A DNA stretch of 64,000 nt, taken from assembly GCF_025998175.1 (NCBI RefSeq), contig NZ_AP026695.1:1242760-1306759 (forward strand), given 5' to 3'. Made by a program: the position numbers and the translations under genes. Shown piece after piece: positions 8,608 to 16,974 of this stretch (its first letter is position 1; every line of letters starts with the position of its first letter). The stretch comes from Nitrosopumilus zosterae. GTDB lineage: Archaea > Thermoproteota > Nitrososphaeria > Nitrososphaerales > Nitrosopumilaceae. The notes under the pieces are model-generated. The model was not told the DNA's origin and did no database searches. It saw only the letters and a program-made list of their open reading frames with translations.

Positions 8608-9224
8608 ATCTCATGTTTTAGTTGTTTTAAAAAATTCTTTAAGACAATAGTCCTCTTCTTTGCTTCTATTTTGCCTGATTTTGTATTCATTAAAGATTCC
8701 AGTTTGAGTAATTTTTTAAAGAAATGGTCTATGGTCCATATTGAATCATCAGGTGTTCTTTGTTTACAAAAAGGATCATTTGGATCATAAAATGGACGCT
8801 TTAAGGAACCACCAGTTGCAAAAACTCGAGCAAGTCCAATTGCACCCAACGCATCTAATCTATCTGCATCTTGAAGAATTTTTCCTTCAATGCTAGATGG
8901 AACTTTATTTTGTGAGAAGCTATGATCTCGTATTGCATTAGAAATTATTGCAATTTCTTCATTTGAGAAACCGTATTTTTTTAAAATATTTTTAGATTTT
9001 TTTGCACTCTCAATCGAAGACATTTTAGAACGCTTGTCAGATTTTGGATAAGATATCAAATCATGTAATAAGGCAGCGCTTAAAACAAGTTTTTCATTTG
9101 CTTTTTCTTTTTTGCATATTTTTTGAGCATTTTTGTAAACTCTCATAATGTGATCAAAATCATGTGCAGAATCATTTTCAATTCTTTTTTTGACTTCATC
9201 TTTTAATAAATCAAGTACGGACAT
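8604..9224 (-). CDS. HD-domain phosphohydrolase
   Basis: Metal-dependent phosphohydrolase of the HD superfamily, 206 aa. H21/D22 and H25 in AHDFDHIMRVY, H54-D55 in SAALLHDLISYP and a later Asp in ILQDADRLDALG give the H...HD...D set. FYDPNDPFCKQR is also seen in YedJ-like HD proteins. Substrate unknown, possibly nucleotides. It abuts the membrane protein gene upstream with no gap, so the two form an operon. Confidence 0.85.
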   Translation of the reverse strand: MSVLDLLKDEVKKRIENDSAHDFDHIMRVYKNAQKICKKEKANEKLVLSAALLHDLISYPKSDKRSKMSSIESAKKSKNILKKYGFSNEEIAIISNAIRDHSFSQNKVPSSIEGKILQDADRLDALGAIGLARVFATGGSLKRPFYDPNDPFCKQRTPDDSIWTIDHFFKKLLKLESLMNTKSGKIEAKKRTIVLKNFLKQLKHEI

Positions 9225-9842
9225 CTAGATTCTCCAAATTTTTGGTTTTACAAATTTTATTTTTTTCTGAGTTATTAAAACAGTCCAATTAATAGACGCA
9301 AACAAAATTATGGCACCGATTCCTGCACCATCAATTAACAGAATTCCAGTTAGACGATCTTCAAAGATTTCAAAAAAGGGTCTCAAAACAGCATCACCAA
9401 AATAAATCATTATGACATAAGAAATTGTTCTACCAAACCAAAACCCTGCATAGATACTTATGCTCTTGGCACGCATTAACCCATAGGCGATAAATAGCAT
9501 ATTGCTTGGAAGAGGTGTGGCTCCAAATAGAAAAGATGCAATCACATAGCCGTATTTTTTCCGATTCAGGTAATCGCCAATTATGTCAAGATTAGTTTTC
9601 TGTTCTTCTCCAACAAAATTGCGGAATAATCCACTAATTTTTTTGAGAAAAAATCTACCAAGAGTGGCACCAGAAGCACCCACCATTGCAAGAAAAAGAA
9701 CATTCAAGCTTGGATCTAGAAGATAAAACGAGGTTAAAACAATCCAACTTGGAGGCATCAGAATAGGAGCAGTATTTACTCCAATTAACACAAGAAAAAT
9801 TCCAAAATACGAATATTCGCTAAAAATTTCAAAAATATCCAA
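9225..9842 (-). CDS. DedA/VTT-like membrane protein
   Basis: 205-aa integral membrane protein with about five hydrophobic segments. The central part ATLGRFFLKKISG ... YVIASFLFGATPLPSNMLFIAYGLMR resembles the SNARE-associated (VTT/DedA) domain, whose re-entrant loop has G..PG/LP.N..... DedA proteins are linked to lipid or proton-coupled transport. It forms a two-gene operon with the HD phosphohydrolase. Family assignment is moderately sure. Confidence 0.7.
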   Translation of the reverse strand: MDIFEIFSEYSYFGIFLVLIGVNTAPILMPPSWIVLTSFYLLDPSLNVLFLAMVGASGATLGRFFLKKISGLFRNFVGEEQKTNLDIIGDYLNRKKYGYVIASFLFGATPLPSNMLFIAYGLMRAKSISIYAGFWFGRTISYVIMIYFGDAVLRPFFEIFEDRLTGILLIDGAGIGAIILFASINWTVLITQKKIKFVKPKIWRI

Positions 9843-9998
9843 GTTCTTTCAAAAATTCTATCTCTTTTTTGTTTCTAAACCCTTGGATCGGCACTTAGTC
9901 ATAAAAAAATTTTATTATGATCTAAAAAATTAAAAGAATTACAAGTTTTTCAAAACAATGATCATGTTTTCTAATAATTTGGATCAATCATGCAATAT

Positions 9999-10007
9999 CT
10001 TTATAAG
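9999..10007 (+). promoter_or_regulatory. TATA box of a leaderless small gene
   Basis: TTTATAAG is centred about 25 bases before the ATG at 10029. This is the archaeal TATA-to-start distance, so the mRNA probably begins at or within a few bases of the start codon. Confidence 0.55.
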
Positions 10008-10028
10008 CAATTTGTGCCTACACTGTGT

Positions 10029-10151
10029 ATGTCCGAGATGGTTTGGAAATGTTTTAGATGCAATCTATCTTTCAAGGACGAAGAATTAGCTGAAATGCAT
10101 AAAAAAATATCAAAACATTCTACAACCAAAGTTAAAGCACTAGTTGCATAA
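10029..10151 (+). CDS. 40-aa C2H2-type zinc-finger protein
   Basis: Tiny protein with WKCFRCNLSF followed by AEMHKKISKH, a C-x2-C-x12-H-x5-H finger, ending in a basic tail. A canonical TATA box precedes it. It belongs to the set of tiny zinc-finger proteins repeated across this window (49.7-51.2 kb, 63.3 kb). It is probably a nucleic-acid or protein binding accessory factor; function unknown. Confidence 0.7.
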   Translation: MSEMVWKCFRCNLSFKDEELAEMHKKISKHSTTKVKALVA

Positions 10152-10182
10152 TTTTTCCGACAATATTCATGAATTAATGAAA

Positions 10183-10283
10183 TGCAGAGGGTGGGATTTG
10201 AACCCACGAACTCCTGAGAGAAGGGATTTCCTATTATGAAGATCTTGAGTCCCTCTCGGTTGACCGGGCTTCGATACCTCTGC
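10183..10283 (-). tRNA. tRNA-Leu(CAA) with an intron
   Basis: Class II tRNA read on the minus strand. The acceptor stem GCAGAGG/CCUCUGC has discriminator A73, fitting Leu. The T arm is GUGGG-UUCAAAU-CCCAC and the long variable arm has a CUC/GAG stem. The anticodon loop CUCAAG-A holds anticodon CAA. Between G37 and A38 sixteen extra bases (plus-strand 10228-10243) separate the anticodon stem halves AGGGA and UCCCU, which is the canonical archaeal intron position. CCA is not encoded. Processing would need the splicing endonuclease at 59.7 kb. Confidence 0.9.
10228..10243 (-). other. Intron of tRNA-Leu(CAA)
   Basis: Sixteen bases interrupt the anticodon arm after position 37. Removing them restores a 5-bp anticodon stem. 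The exact borders can shift by one base because A flanks both sides. Confidence 0.75.
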
Positions 10284-10403
10284 ACTGAGATTGGGTAAAC
10301 ACCGATATTTCTCGATTACTATTATAAAAAAACAGAATAGTGATCTGAATTTCCATTATTTTTTGAGAAAGCTTATAATCGTGCTAATTCGATTCAAAAT
10401 TAC

Positions 10404-10718
10404 ATGACAGAATTCATACCAATTTCACAAGCAAAAAAAATGCGAAGTGGAGTTAATGTAAACGCCCAAGTAAAAAGCAAAGGAGATCCAAGAACTGTAA
10501 ATCTCAAAAGTGGAGGAACAGTGGATGTCTGTGATGCAATAATTGCTAATGGTGAAACAGAAGATGATCAAATGAAGCTCACTTTATGGGGAGACGATAT
10601 CAAGGCAGTTAATGTTGGAGATACCGTTGTTATCACAAACGGATACACAAATGAGTTCAAAGGTGAAGTATCTCTAACCAAAGGCAAATTTGGTCAAATG
10701 GAAATAAATCCTCAATAA
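10404..10718 (+). CDS. OB-fold single-stranded nucleic-acid binding protein (SSB/RPA-like)
   Basis: 104-aa single OB domain: VNVNAQVKSKGDPRTVNLKSGGTVDVCDAIIAN, then MKLTLWGDDIKAVNVGDTVVITNGYTNEF. This is the strand pattern of archaeal RPA/SSB-type OB folds, with the 'L.LWG/D....V..GD.V.I.NG' block. It lacks the long acidic tail of crenarchaeal SSB. TATA-like TTATAAT about 30 bases upstream of the ATG suggests a leaderless, strongly expressed transcript. Likely binds ssDNA. Confidence 0.85.
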   Translation: MTEFIPISQAKKMRSGVNVNAQVKSKGDPRTVNLKSGGTVDVCDAIIANGETEDDQMKLTLWGDDIKAVNVGDTVVITNGYTNEFKGEVSLTKGKFGQMEINPQ

Positions 10719-11219
10719 TTTCTTTTATTGTTCTGATTATTTTTCAGATCTGTTAACATCACTGTAATTCCGATAACCAAAATAATTATTCCCAGTAATA
10801 CCCTGAAAGAAAAGAGCTAATGATATTCACAGTTGAAGAAGAGGAATTTAAAAAAGAACAAAGTTTCTCAGAACTGAAAACATTGCAATGAAATCAATAT
10901 TGTTAATTCCAATATGTTTAGTTTCTAGATTTATTGTGTAATTGAGTAATTTCTAACATTGCAAAAAGAACAGACACTACAAGAAAAATAGGCATACCTC
11001 CAGGCATAATTTGAATTTCGTCTGAAATTTCATGAAACATTTCTTCAAACGATGAACAGATAATTACTTATTTTAGAAATAATATTTGGAATAATTAAGG
11101 ATGGAATTGAAAGCGAGATTAATACAAAAACCAATCAATTACAGAAATAATGGATTCGAATCTCTTTAGAGAGACATGACAAAATCAAACAAATTTTTGT
11201 TTTAAAAAATTGTAATAAG
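10719..11219. other. 500-bp interval with only small or degraded ORFs
   Basis: The minus strand at about 10721-10815 encodes a hydrophobic stretch (RVLLGIIILVIGITVML then DLKNNQNN) ending in a proper stop, but it has no start codon after an upstream TAG. It may be the relic of a small membrane protein. The only complete candidate is the 40-aa ORF at 10918-11040, listed separately. I see no RNA gene here. Confidence 0.45.
10918..11040 (-). CDS. Candidate 40-aa single-pass membrane peptide
   Basis: An ATG-started ORF of 40 codons on the minus strand: an acidic N-terminus (FHEISDEIQ), then MPGGMPIFLVVSVLFAMLEI as one hydrophobic helix, then a polar basic tail. Composition suits a small membrane protein, but short length leaves chance open. 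It sits just upstream of the degraded membrane ORF. Confidence 0.35.
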   Translation of the reverse strand: MFHEISDEIQIMPGGMPIFLVVSVLFAMLEITQLHNKSRN

Positions 11220-12185
11220 TTATCGTTTAGATTTCTTTGCTGGTTTCTTTTTAGCTGCAGTCTTTTTTGCTGGTTTCTTTTTAGCTGCAGTCTTTTTTGC
11301 TGGTTTCTTTTTAGCTGCAGTCTTTTTTGCTGGTTTCTTTTTAGCTGCAGTCTTTTTTGCTGGTTTCTTTTTAGCTGCAGTCTTTTTTGCTGGTTTCTTT
11401 TTAGCTGCAGTCTTTTTTGCTGGTTTCTTTTTAGCTGCAGTCTTTTTTGCTGGTTTCTTTTTAGCTGCAGTCTTTTTTGCTGGTTTCTTTTTAGCTGCAG
11501 TCTTTTTTGCTGGTTTCTTTTTAGAAGAGAGGCGTTTTTTTGCCAAAAATTCACGTAATTTTGAGGATGTCTTTTCTAATGTACTTTTGACAGATTCTTC
11601 TGTTTTGATTCGTCTTTCCAATTCTTTTTCAAGTTTTTGGACAGCCTTACGACTTGCTGTCATGGTTTCACGCAATGTTGGCTTTGATTGGAATTGTTTT
11701 TTGATTTTAGAATCAATTTTTGATTTTACATCAGAATAATTGGCAACTTCATCAGAGATTTTTTTAGCTGTTTTTTGTCTATTTTTAATCTCAGTTTCTA
11801 ATTCTTGAATATGATCATTTAATGAGCGCAATCTGGCCTCAGCATTCTGTTTTTCTTCAGGGTTTTCAGCAAATTCGATTTCTTGTTGAACCAGTTCAAG
11901 TGCCTCTTTTTCGCTAGACAGTTTTTCCTGTGCTGCAGTCACTAGTCTGTCAATACTCTCCAACTGAGAGGTTTTTTGGGTAAGCACTGTAGACACGTCA
12001 GAAACATCTTCTCGTTCAGATTCAATTTTTTTGTCAATTGTGTGCAGACCAGAAGAAGATCGTCTTTCAGCAGAACGATTTTCTTTTAATTGGTTTTCAG
12101 CTTGTTTTCTTAGCTTGGTTGCTTCTTGTTTCTTTTTTTGTAATTGAATTACTAATTTTTCTAACGATGCCAACGATAAAATCAA
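11220..12185 (-). CDS. Coiled-coil protein with histone-H1-like Lys/Ala/Pro repeat tail
   Basis: 321 aa. Residues about 1-215 form a long Glu/Lys/Gln coiled coil. Residues about 222-321 are ten units of KKKPAKKTAA-type sequence, like the tails of histone H1 or bacterial Hc1/AlgP-type DNA binders. The tail is strongly basic and disordered and probably binds DNA; the coiled coil would dimerise or bridge. The tail is encoded by identical 30-bp repeats, so copy number should vary between strains. A similar Lys/Ala N-terminus plus coiled coil is seen in the partial gene at 63446. It is not a classical histone. Confidence 0.8.
   Translation of the reverse strand: MILSLASLEKLVIQLQKKKQEATKLRKQAENQLKENRSAERRSSSGLHTIDKKIESEREDVSDVSTVLTQKTSQLESIDRLVTAAQEKLSSEKEALELVQQEIEFAENPEEKQNAEARLRSLNDHIQELETEIKNRQKTAKKISDEVANYSDVKSKIDSKIKKQFQSKPTLRETMTASRKAVQKLEKELERRIKTEESVKSTLEKTSSKLREFLAKKRLSSKKKPAKKTAAKKKPAKKTAAKKKPAKKTAAKKKPAKKTAAKKKPAKKTAAKKKPAKKTAAKKKPAKKTAAKKKPAKKTAAKKKPAKKTAAKKKPAKKSKR
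11235..11522. repeat. Perfect 30-bp tandem repeat array
   Basis: Ten copies of GCTGGTTTCTTTTT, nine of them separated by AGCTGCAGTCTTTTTT, give a strict 30-bp period with no substitutions inside the array. Third-codon positions are identical too, so the copies are recent or homogenised. It encodes the Lys/Ala/Pro tail of the overlapping gene. Confidence 0.95.
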
Positions 12186-12309
12186 ACAAAAAGAGTCGGT
12201 TAAGTTGTTAATATAATCAGGATTTGACTTACCAGTTAAGAAAATTAACTAACTTTGATCGCAAAAGCCATTTTTTAAAAAATATTAGTTAAAAGAATTA
12301 AGTAAAAGC

Positions 12310-12621
12310 ATGGATTTTCATCCAAAAGACTTGCCGATATCAAAGACATATGATCTAAAAGACGAAAAAAATGCCATGGAGGCAGTTGAAGACATGATAA
12401 GAATTGGATTTAAAAAAAGGAAAGAAGGATTCAAAGTTCTCATGCCAAAAGAATCAAAAATTGCTAAAAGAATCGGATACACAGTAACTACGGGAGTAAC
12501 ACATGGACTCAGACAAAAAAATGAAATTCGAGACATCAGATATTGGACATATCATCACGACGATGAACATTATGCAATAGTTTTAATCAGTAATTCCGCA
12601 TTGGCAGACCTAGGTTTTTGA
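12310..12621 (+). CDS. Small hypothetical protein
   Basis: 103 aa, compact alpha/beta composition, no recognised family. An N-terminal segment SKTYDLKDEKNAMEAVEDMIRIGF is followed by RIGYTVTTGVTHGLRQKNEIRDIRYWTYHHDDEHYAIVLI. Its end overlaps the PAP2 gene on the opposite strand by 12 bases. The good length, start and codon pattern support a real gene. Confidence 0.6.
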   Translation: MDFHPKDLPISKTYDLKDEKNAMEAVEDMIRIGFKKRKEGFKVLMPKESKIAKRIGYTVTTGVTHGLRQKNEIRDIRYWTYHHDDEHYAIVLISNSALADLGF

Positions 12622-13278
12622 TTTATCAAAAATTTTGTAAAGTTTTGTTCTTTTTGCCATAACTCCAGCAAGCATTACTCCGATAACAATACCGCCAATC
12701 ACATCCATTGGATAGTGTTGCAAAACATAGATTCTACTAATGGAAATCATAGCTGGATACAAGAACATCAGATATGCTCCACGTGGAAACCTATCTGAAA
12801 GTGCATACCCCAATATTATCGCGAAAATCATAGATCTTGCGGCATGTCCAGAGGGATATGATGCATCAAATCCACCCTCACAGAATAATGCAAAAGTATC
12901 TTTACTGATTGGTACTGGAAATGGGGCACCCTTGTACTCAAAATCAGGCCTATCTCTATCCACCCCACATTTGATATATCCTGTAAGAAGTGTGGAAATA
13001 ACAATCAGGATCATCAGAGTAATCCCAATCCTACGAGTTTTTGGAATTAATAACATTAGAATTCCAAATCCCAACATCCAAAAAACCTCCCCACTTTCTG
13101 TAATGTATTGCATAATGATGTCGAGTGTTGAATCACCAACATGTTCGGAGAAAAATAAAACAACTTCTTGATCAAAGATTTCAGTAATTCCAGAATAAAC
13201 TAAACCAGTAAGAATAAGAAACAATAATGTAAGCAGCACAAAGGAACGTGACCTAATATCAAAAATCCAATTTTGCAA
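12610..13278 (-). CDS. PAP2-family membrane phosphatase
   Basis: 222-aa membrane protein with about five or six transmembrane helices and the three phosphatase motifs: K103...R110-P111 (KCGVDRDRP), P142-S-G-H145 (PSGHAARS), and S-R182...H188...D192 (SRIYVLQHYPMDVIGG). It would dephosphorylate lipid-linked phosphates such as polyprenyl pyrophosphate or phosphatidate analogues on the outer membrane face. It is monocistronic and converges with the 103-aa gene. Confidence 0.92.
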   Translation of the reverse strand: MQNWIFDIRSRSFVLLTLLFLILTGLVYSGITEIFDQEVVLFFSEHVGDSTLDIIMQYITESGEVFWMLGFGILMLLIPKTRRIGITLMILIVISTLLTGYIKCGVDRDRPDFEYKGAPFPVPISKDTFALFCEGGFDASYPSGHAARSMIFAIILGYALSDRFPRGAYLMFLYPAMISISRIYVLQHYPMDVIGGIVIGVMLAGVMAKRTKLYKIFDKSKT

Positions 13279-13400
13279 TTAACTAGACCTCAAGTATGTT
13301 GCTTTTAATTTTTATCGACGGAAAATCTTTAGAAGTGTAAATCACAGATTGTGAATAAATTCGCCAAAATAATTATGATCGGCTCAAAGAATTTAACCAA

Positions 13401-14627
13401 GTGCATAATAGAAAAGTCGTGAAGGTACTCACACTAGATGATTTTGACTTAAAAGGCAAGACTGTTTTTTTGAGAGTCGACATGAATTGCCCAATAGATC
13501 CAGATTCAATGGAAATTTCAGGTACCAAAAGAATTGAAGAAGCAATTGAAACTTTGCAATCACTCAAAGAAGCCAAAGTGGTTGTTGCATCACATCAAGG
13601 TAGAGTTGGAAATGATGATTATACAGGGATGGACAAACATGCAAAAGTTCTCGAGAAATTAATGGGTAAAAAAATAAAATATGTAGAAGACACGATTGGA
13701 GAAGCTGCACAAAACGCAATTAGAAATTTACATGATGGAGAAATCCTACTGTTAGATAATCTAAGATTATGTGCAGAAGAAAATTACGAATTTACACCAG
13801 AAAATGCTGCAAAGACAATTATGGTTACGCGTTTATCCAAATTGTTTGATCTTTGTGTTTTGGATTCATTTCCCAGTGCTCACAGATCACATCCATCAAT
13901 TGTTGGATTTCCACAAGTTTTACCTGCATGTGCGGGAAGAATAGTAGAAAGAGAAGTAAGAAATCTAGATGAGATTATGACTGTAGCCAAGGCACCGCAT
14001 GTTATAGTTCTTGGAGGCTCCAAAGTTCCAGATAGATTAGAGGCAATCAAGCTATTGATTCAGAATGGAAGAGCAGATCATGTTTTGCTAACAGGAGTAA
14101 TTGCCAATGTATTCATGCGCGCTCAAGCCAGAATCAAGTCACCTCTAGGAATTAAAAGAGAAGACGAAGTTGTATCAAAAGCTCATGCGTTAATAGGGGA
14201 ATATCCAGATGTATTTGCCACTCCGGTAGATATTGCAATTGACAAGGATGGTGCAAGGGTGGAGATGGATGTAAGAGAGATTGCTAAAACAGACAAAATT
14301 TACGATTTGGGCCCAAAAACAGTAGAGTATTATTCAAAATTAATTGCAGGGGCAGGAACTGTATTTATCAGTGGACCAGCAGGATTTTTTGAAAAAGAAA
14401 ATTTCAGTTATGGAACAAAAGCATTACTTGATTCAGTTGCAAACTCAATGGCAACGACCATCGTGAGTGGAGGACATTTAACATCAGTTCTAAAAAAATT
14501 AGGATTAGCAGAAAAAATTGATCATATAAGTACCGCAGGTGGTGCATTAGTGCTTTATCTTACAGGAGAAAAATTACCAATGATTAAAGCTCTTGAAGAT
14601 GCAGCAATGAAATACAGATCTAAATAG
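13401..14627 (+). CDS. pgk: Phosphoglycerate kinase
   Basis: Interconverts 1,3-bisphosphoglycerate and 3-phosphoglycerate with ATP/ADP in gluconeogenesis. 408 aa. The substrate strand KTVFLRVDMNCPID is followed by VVASHQGR, the SAHRSHPSIVG loop and nucleotide-loop elements VLGGSKVPDRLEA and GPAGFFEKENFSYGTKALL. GTG at 13401 is the first start; a second GTG at 13419 would remove six residues. The 3' end overlaps the converging wHTH/zinc-ribbon gene by 8 bases. Confidence 0.95.
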   Translation: MHNRKVVKVLTLDDFDLKGKTVFLRVDMNCPIDPDSMEISGTKRIEEAIETLQSLKEAKVVVASHQGRVGNDDYTGMDKHAKVLEKLMGKKIKYVEDTIGEAAQNAIRNLHDGEILLLDNLRLCAEENYEFTPENAAKTIMVTRLSKLFDLCVLDSFPSAHRSHPSIVGFPQVLPACAGRIVEREVRNLDEIMTVAKAPHVIVLGGSKVPDRLEAIKLLIQNGRADHVLLTGVIANVFMRAQARIKSPLGIKREDEVVSKAHALIGEYPDVFATPVDIAIDKDGARVEMDVREIAKTDKIYDLGPKTVEYYSKLIAGAGTVFISGPAGFFEKENFSYGTKALLDSVANSMATTIVSGGHLTSVLKKLGLAEKIDHISTAGGALVLYLTGEKLPMIKALEDAAMKYRSK

Positions 14628-14967
14628 AAGATTTACAAGAAGTGTTGGGACAAATTCTTTCTTCAGATATTCCAAGATAAACATCATGATTACACGAATT
14701 ACAATGAAATTTTTCTACAGGATCAAATAGCTTCATCCATATGGTGGTAAAATTCTGAGCAATATTTCTCACAAGACCTGAATCACAAAGTTCATTAAAA
14801 AAAGATTCAGTATCATCGATTACCCAAGAAGGATCAAGATCACCATTTTCTTTTATGATTTCAAAAATTTCATCATTTGTGAATTTGCCATCAGGATCGT
14901 TGAATTTTTCAAAAATTATTTTTCGAATTTGTAAGGAGATTGGGATGGTGGGAGTAAAATCACTCAT
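14620..14967 (-). CDS. Winged-helix/zinc-ribbon protein at end of suf operon
   Basis: 115 aa. The N-terminal two thirds look like a winged helix (IRKIIFEKFN..GKFTNDEIFEIIKEN ... FFNELCDSGLVRNIAQNF). The C-terminus has CNSCNHDVYLG and ICPNTSC, a four-Cys ribbon. It begins one base after the sufU stop and is probably cotranscribed with sufB-D-S-U. It could be an Fe-S- or zinc-sensing regulator of the operon, an inference from position only. Confidence 0.65.
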   Translation of the reverse strand: MSDFTPTIPISLQIRKIIFEKFNDPDGKFTNDEIFEIIKENGDLDPSWVIDDTESFFNELCDSGLVRNIAQNFTTIWMKLFDPVEKFHCNSCNHDVYLGISEERICPNTSCKSSI

Positions 14968-14968
14968 G

Positions 14969-15412
14969 CTAGTACAGATTTGCTGCCTCTTCTTTTAGTT
15001 TATCTACATCAGAAGTGTCTTCCAGATGTTTTCCAATGTATGTGTAAAGGGCAGATTTTAACACCTTGAGAGAAAGCAAGGCACATTTTATACGAACAGC
15101 CTGGAGATGTTCAAGACCGAGTTCGCTCAAGACATCATTTTTCTCAATTGCTCTTGCTTCATCAAGAGTTTTACCTTTTGTAATTTCAGTCAATACAGAA
15201 GAACATGCCATGCAAATTGCACACCCTTTTCCGTGAAATTTGATATCGCTAATTTTGTTTTCATCAATTTTCATGTCAATGTCTATGCTATCACCACACA
15301 GTGGGTTTGAATCATGAAAAGTGACATCAGGATTTTCAATTTCTCCATAGTTAATCGGATTTCTAGAGTAATCCACAATCATTTCATGATAAATGTCTGC
15401 ATTACCACTCAT
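14969..15412 (-). CDS. sufU: Fe-S cluster scaffold/sulfur-transfer protein SufU
   Basis: IscU/SufU-like, 147 aa, cytosolic; accepts sulfur from SufS. C39 and D41 (NPLCGDSI), C64 and C67/C70 (GKGCAICMAC) and C110 (RIKCALL) supply the Zn/Fe-S ligands. SufU-type spacing is longer than IscU between the second and third Cys. The start overlaps the sufS stop by 4 bases (ATGA), showing tight coupling. Confidence 0.93.
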   Translation of the reverse strand: MSGNADIYHEMIVDYSRNPINYGEIENPDVTFHDSNPLCGDSIDIDMKIDENKISDIKFHGKGCAICMACSSVLTEITKGKTLDEARAIEKNDVLSELGLEHLQAVRIKCALLSLKVLKSALYTYIGKHLEDTSDVDKLKEEAANLY

Positions 15413-16653
15413 AATTTGAACACCTTCGCTACAATATTTAACGAGTTTACAAGAATGTCAACATCTTCTTTAGTATTGTAAATGTAAAAACTTGCCCTAG
15501 ATGTAGCTGCAACGTTTAGTCGCTCCATTAACACTTGGGCACAATGATGTCCAGAACGAACTGCGATTCCCTCCTCATCAATAATTTGGGCCACATCATG
15601 GGGGTGAACGTCTGCAAAATTAAAGGAAATAACACCACCACGTTTTGACATATCTTTTGTACCATAGATATGAAGTCCTTTAACTGCAGATAATTTTTCT
15701 AAAGCATATTTTGTTAGATCAATTTCATGTTCTCGTATGTTATCCATTCCAATTTTTGTAAGATAGTCAATTGCAGCTCCAAACCCAACTACATCTGCAA
15801 TGTTTGGGGTGCCCGCTTCAAATTTGTATGGCAAGTCATTCCAAGTAGTTTCATACTTGTGAACTTCTCTGATCATATCGCCACCTCCATGGAATGGAAC
15901 CATTGTGTCCAAGACGGATTTTCTAACCCATAAAACACCGATTCCTGTTGGACCTAGCATCTTATGACCAGAAAACGCAAAAAAGTCACATCCTAATTTT
16001 TCAATATCAACTTTCATGTGAGGCACTGCCTGGGCACCATCAATTAAGGTAAGAACACCTGCAGCCTTGCATTTTTCAATTATCTTTTCATAGTCAGTGA
16101 TAGTTCCAAGAACGTTTGACATCAAGCTAAATGTTACAAGTTTGACTTTGCCTGTTGCAAGATATTTATCAAGATCATCCAAGATCAATTCCCCATTATC
16201 ATCCATACCAATGTATTCTAATTTGGCATGCTTTTCTTGGGTAAGAAGTTGCCATGGAACGATATTGCTATGATGCTCATATTCAGTAGTAACAATAATG
16301 TCACCTTCTTTGATATGAGGCCTTCCCCATGAATAAGCAACGAGATTAATTGCTTCAGTAGTACCTCTAACAAAAATAATTTCTTGACGATCCTTAATAT
16401 TGATAAAATTTGCAATTTTGTCTCTAGTTGCCTCATATGCCTCAGTGGCTTCTTCAGCTAGTGCATAAACTGCTCTGTGAATATTTGCGTTATGATGTTG
16501 GTAATAATCAGTAATTGCATCAATTACCTGATTTGGTTTTTGTGTGGTTGAAGCATTGTCAAGATAAACAAGTTGTTTGTTATCTCTAACAGTCCTTTCA
16601 AGTATTGGGAAATCTTTCCTTATATTTTCAAATAAAGATTCAGTACTTTGCAT
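15409..16653 (-). CDS. sufS: Cysteine desulfurase SufS
   Basis: PLP enzyme that removes sulfur from cysteine for Fe-S assembly, 414 aa. K231 in FAFSGHKMLGPTGIGVLW is the PLP lysine. C371 in AVRSGHHCAQ is the persulfide Cys of group II (SufS) enzymes with the short loop. The N-terminal VYLDNASTTQKP is typical. It lies between the Rieske gene and sufU, 3 bases after the former. Confidence 0.95.
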   Translation of the reverse strand: MQSTESLFENIRKDFPILERTVRDNKQLVYLDNASTTQKPNQVIDAITDYYQHHNANIHRAVYALAEEATEAYEATRDKIANFINIKDRQEIIFVRGTTEAINLVAYSWGRPHIKEGDIIVTTEYEHHSNIVPWQLLTQEKHAKLEYIGMDDNGELILDDLDKYLATGKVKLVTFSLMSNVLGTITDYEKIIEKCKAAGVLTLIDGAQAVPHMKVDIEKLGCDFFAFSGHKMLGPTGIGVLWVRKSVLDTMVPFHGGGDMIREVHKYETTWNDLPYKFEAGTPNIADVVGFGAAIDYLTKIGMDNIREHEIDLTKYALEKLSAVKGLHIYGTKDMSKRGGVISFNFADVHPHDVAQIIDEEGIAVRSGHHCAQVLMERLNVAATSRASFYIYNTKEDVDILVNSLNIVAKVFKL

Positions 16654-16656
16654 ATC

Positions 16657-16974
16657 TTAAAGCTCCACGTAAATTTCGTTGGCATCTATTTTAACATTGT
16701 ATACTTTGAGAGGGATTTCAGCAGGAAGATTTTGCGGTTTTCCATTATCCAAATTAAAAACAGAGAGATGCAATGGACACCTGACACCTTCGTCACTAAG
16801 AAAACCTGTGGAAAGATCTGCGTCAGCATGAGTACAGATCAAATCAGTTGCATGAATTTTCCCGTTAAGATTAGCGAGTAGTAATTTTTTATCACCATGG
16901 ACAAACCCGAAAAGTTGTCCTTCTTTCACCTGTTCCAAATTACAAGCTTTTACCCATTCTGACAAAATTATCAC
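16657..16974 (-). CDS. Rieske-type [2Fe-2S] ferredoxin
   Basis: 105-aa soluble Rieske ferredoxin. Ligands are C47-T-H49 and C66-P-L-H69 (ICTHADADLS and RCPLHLSVFN). There is no signal peptide or membrane helix, so it is a cytosolic electron carrier, like NirD or dioxygenase ferredoxins. It sits inside the suf operon (overlaps the sufD stop by 4 bases), suggesting it supplies electrons for cluster assembly or sulfur reduction. Confidence 0.92.
   Translation of the reverse strand: MIILSEWVKACNLEQVKEGQLFGFVHGDKKLLLANLNGKIHATDLICTHADADLSTGFLSDEGVRCPLHLSVFNLDNGKPQNLPAEIPLKVYNVKIDANEIYVEL

Noticed and set aside
10001-10285. 94-aa minus-strand ORF
   Set aside because: It runs across the tRNA-Leu gene and opposite the 40-aa zinc finger; not a protein gene.
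11235-11522. CRISPR-like array
   Set aside because: The 30-bp units are contiguous, without spacers, and are coding.
11135-11554. 139-aa ORF of repeated KRNQQKRLQL units on the minus strand
   Set aside because: It is the shifted-frame reading of the 30-bp repeat array; the Lys/Ala/Pro frame has a full N-terminal coiled-coil domain and a normal start.
12740-13171. 143-aa plus-strand ORF opposite PAP2
   Set aside because: Antisense shadow; the PAP2 frame has all three catalytic motifs.
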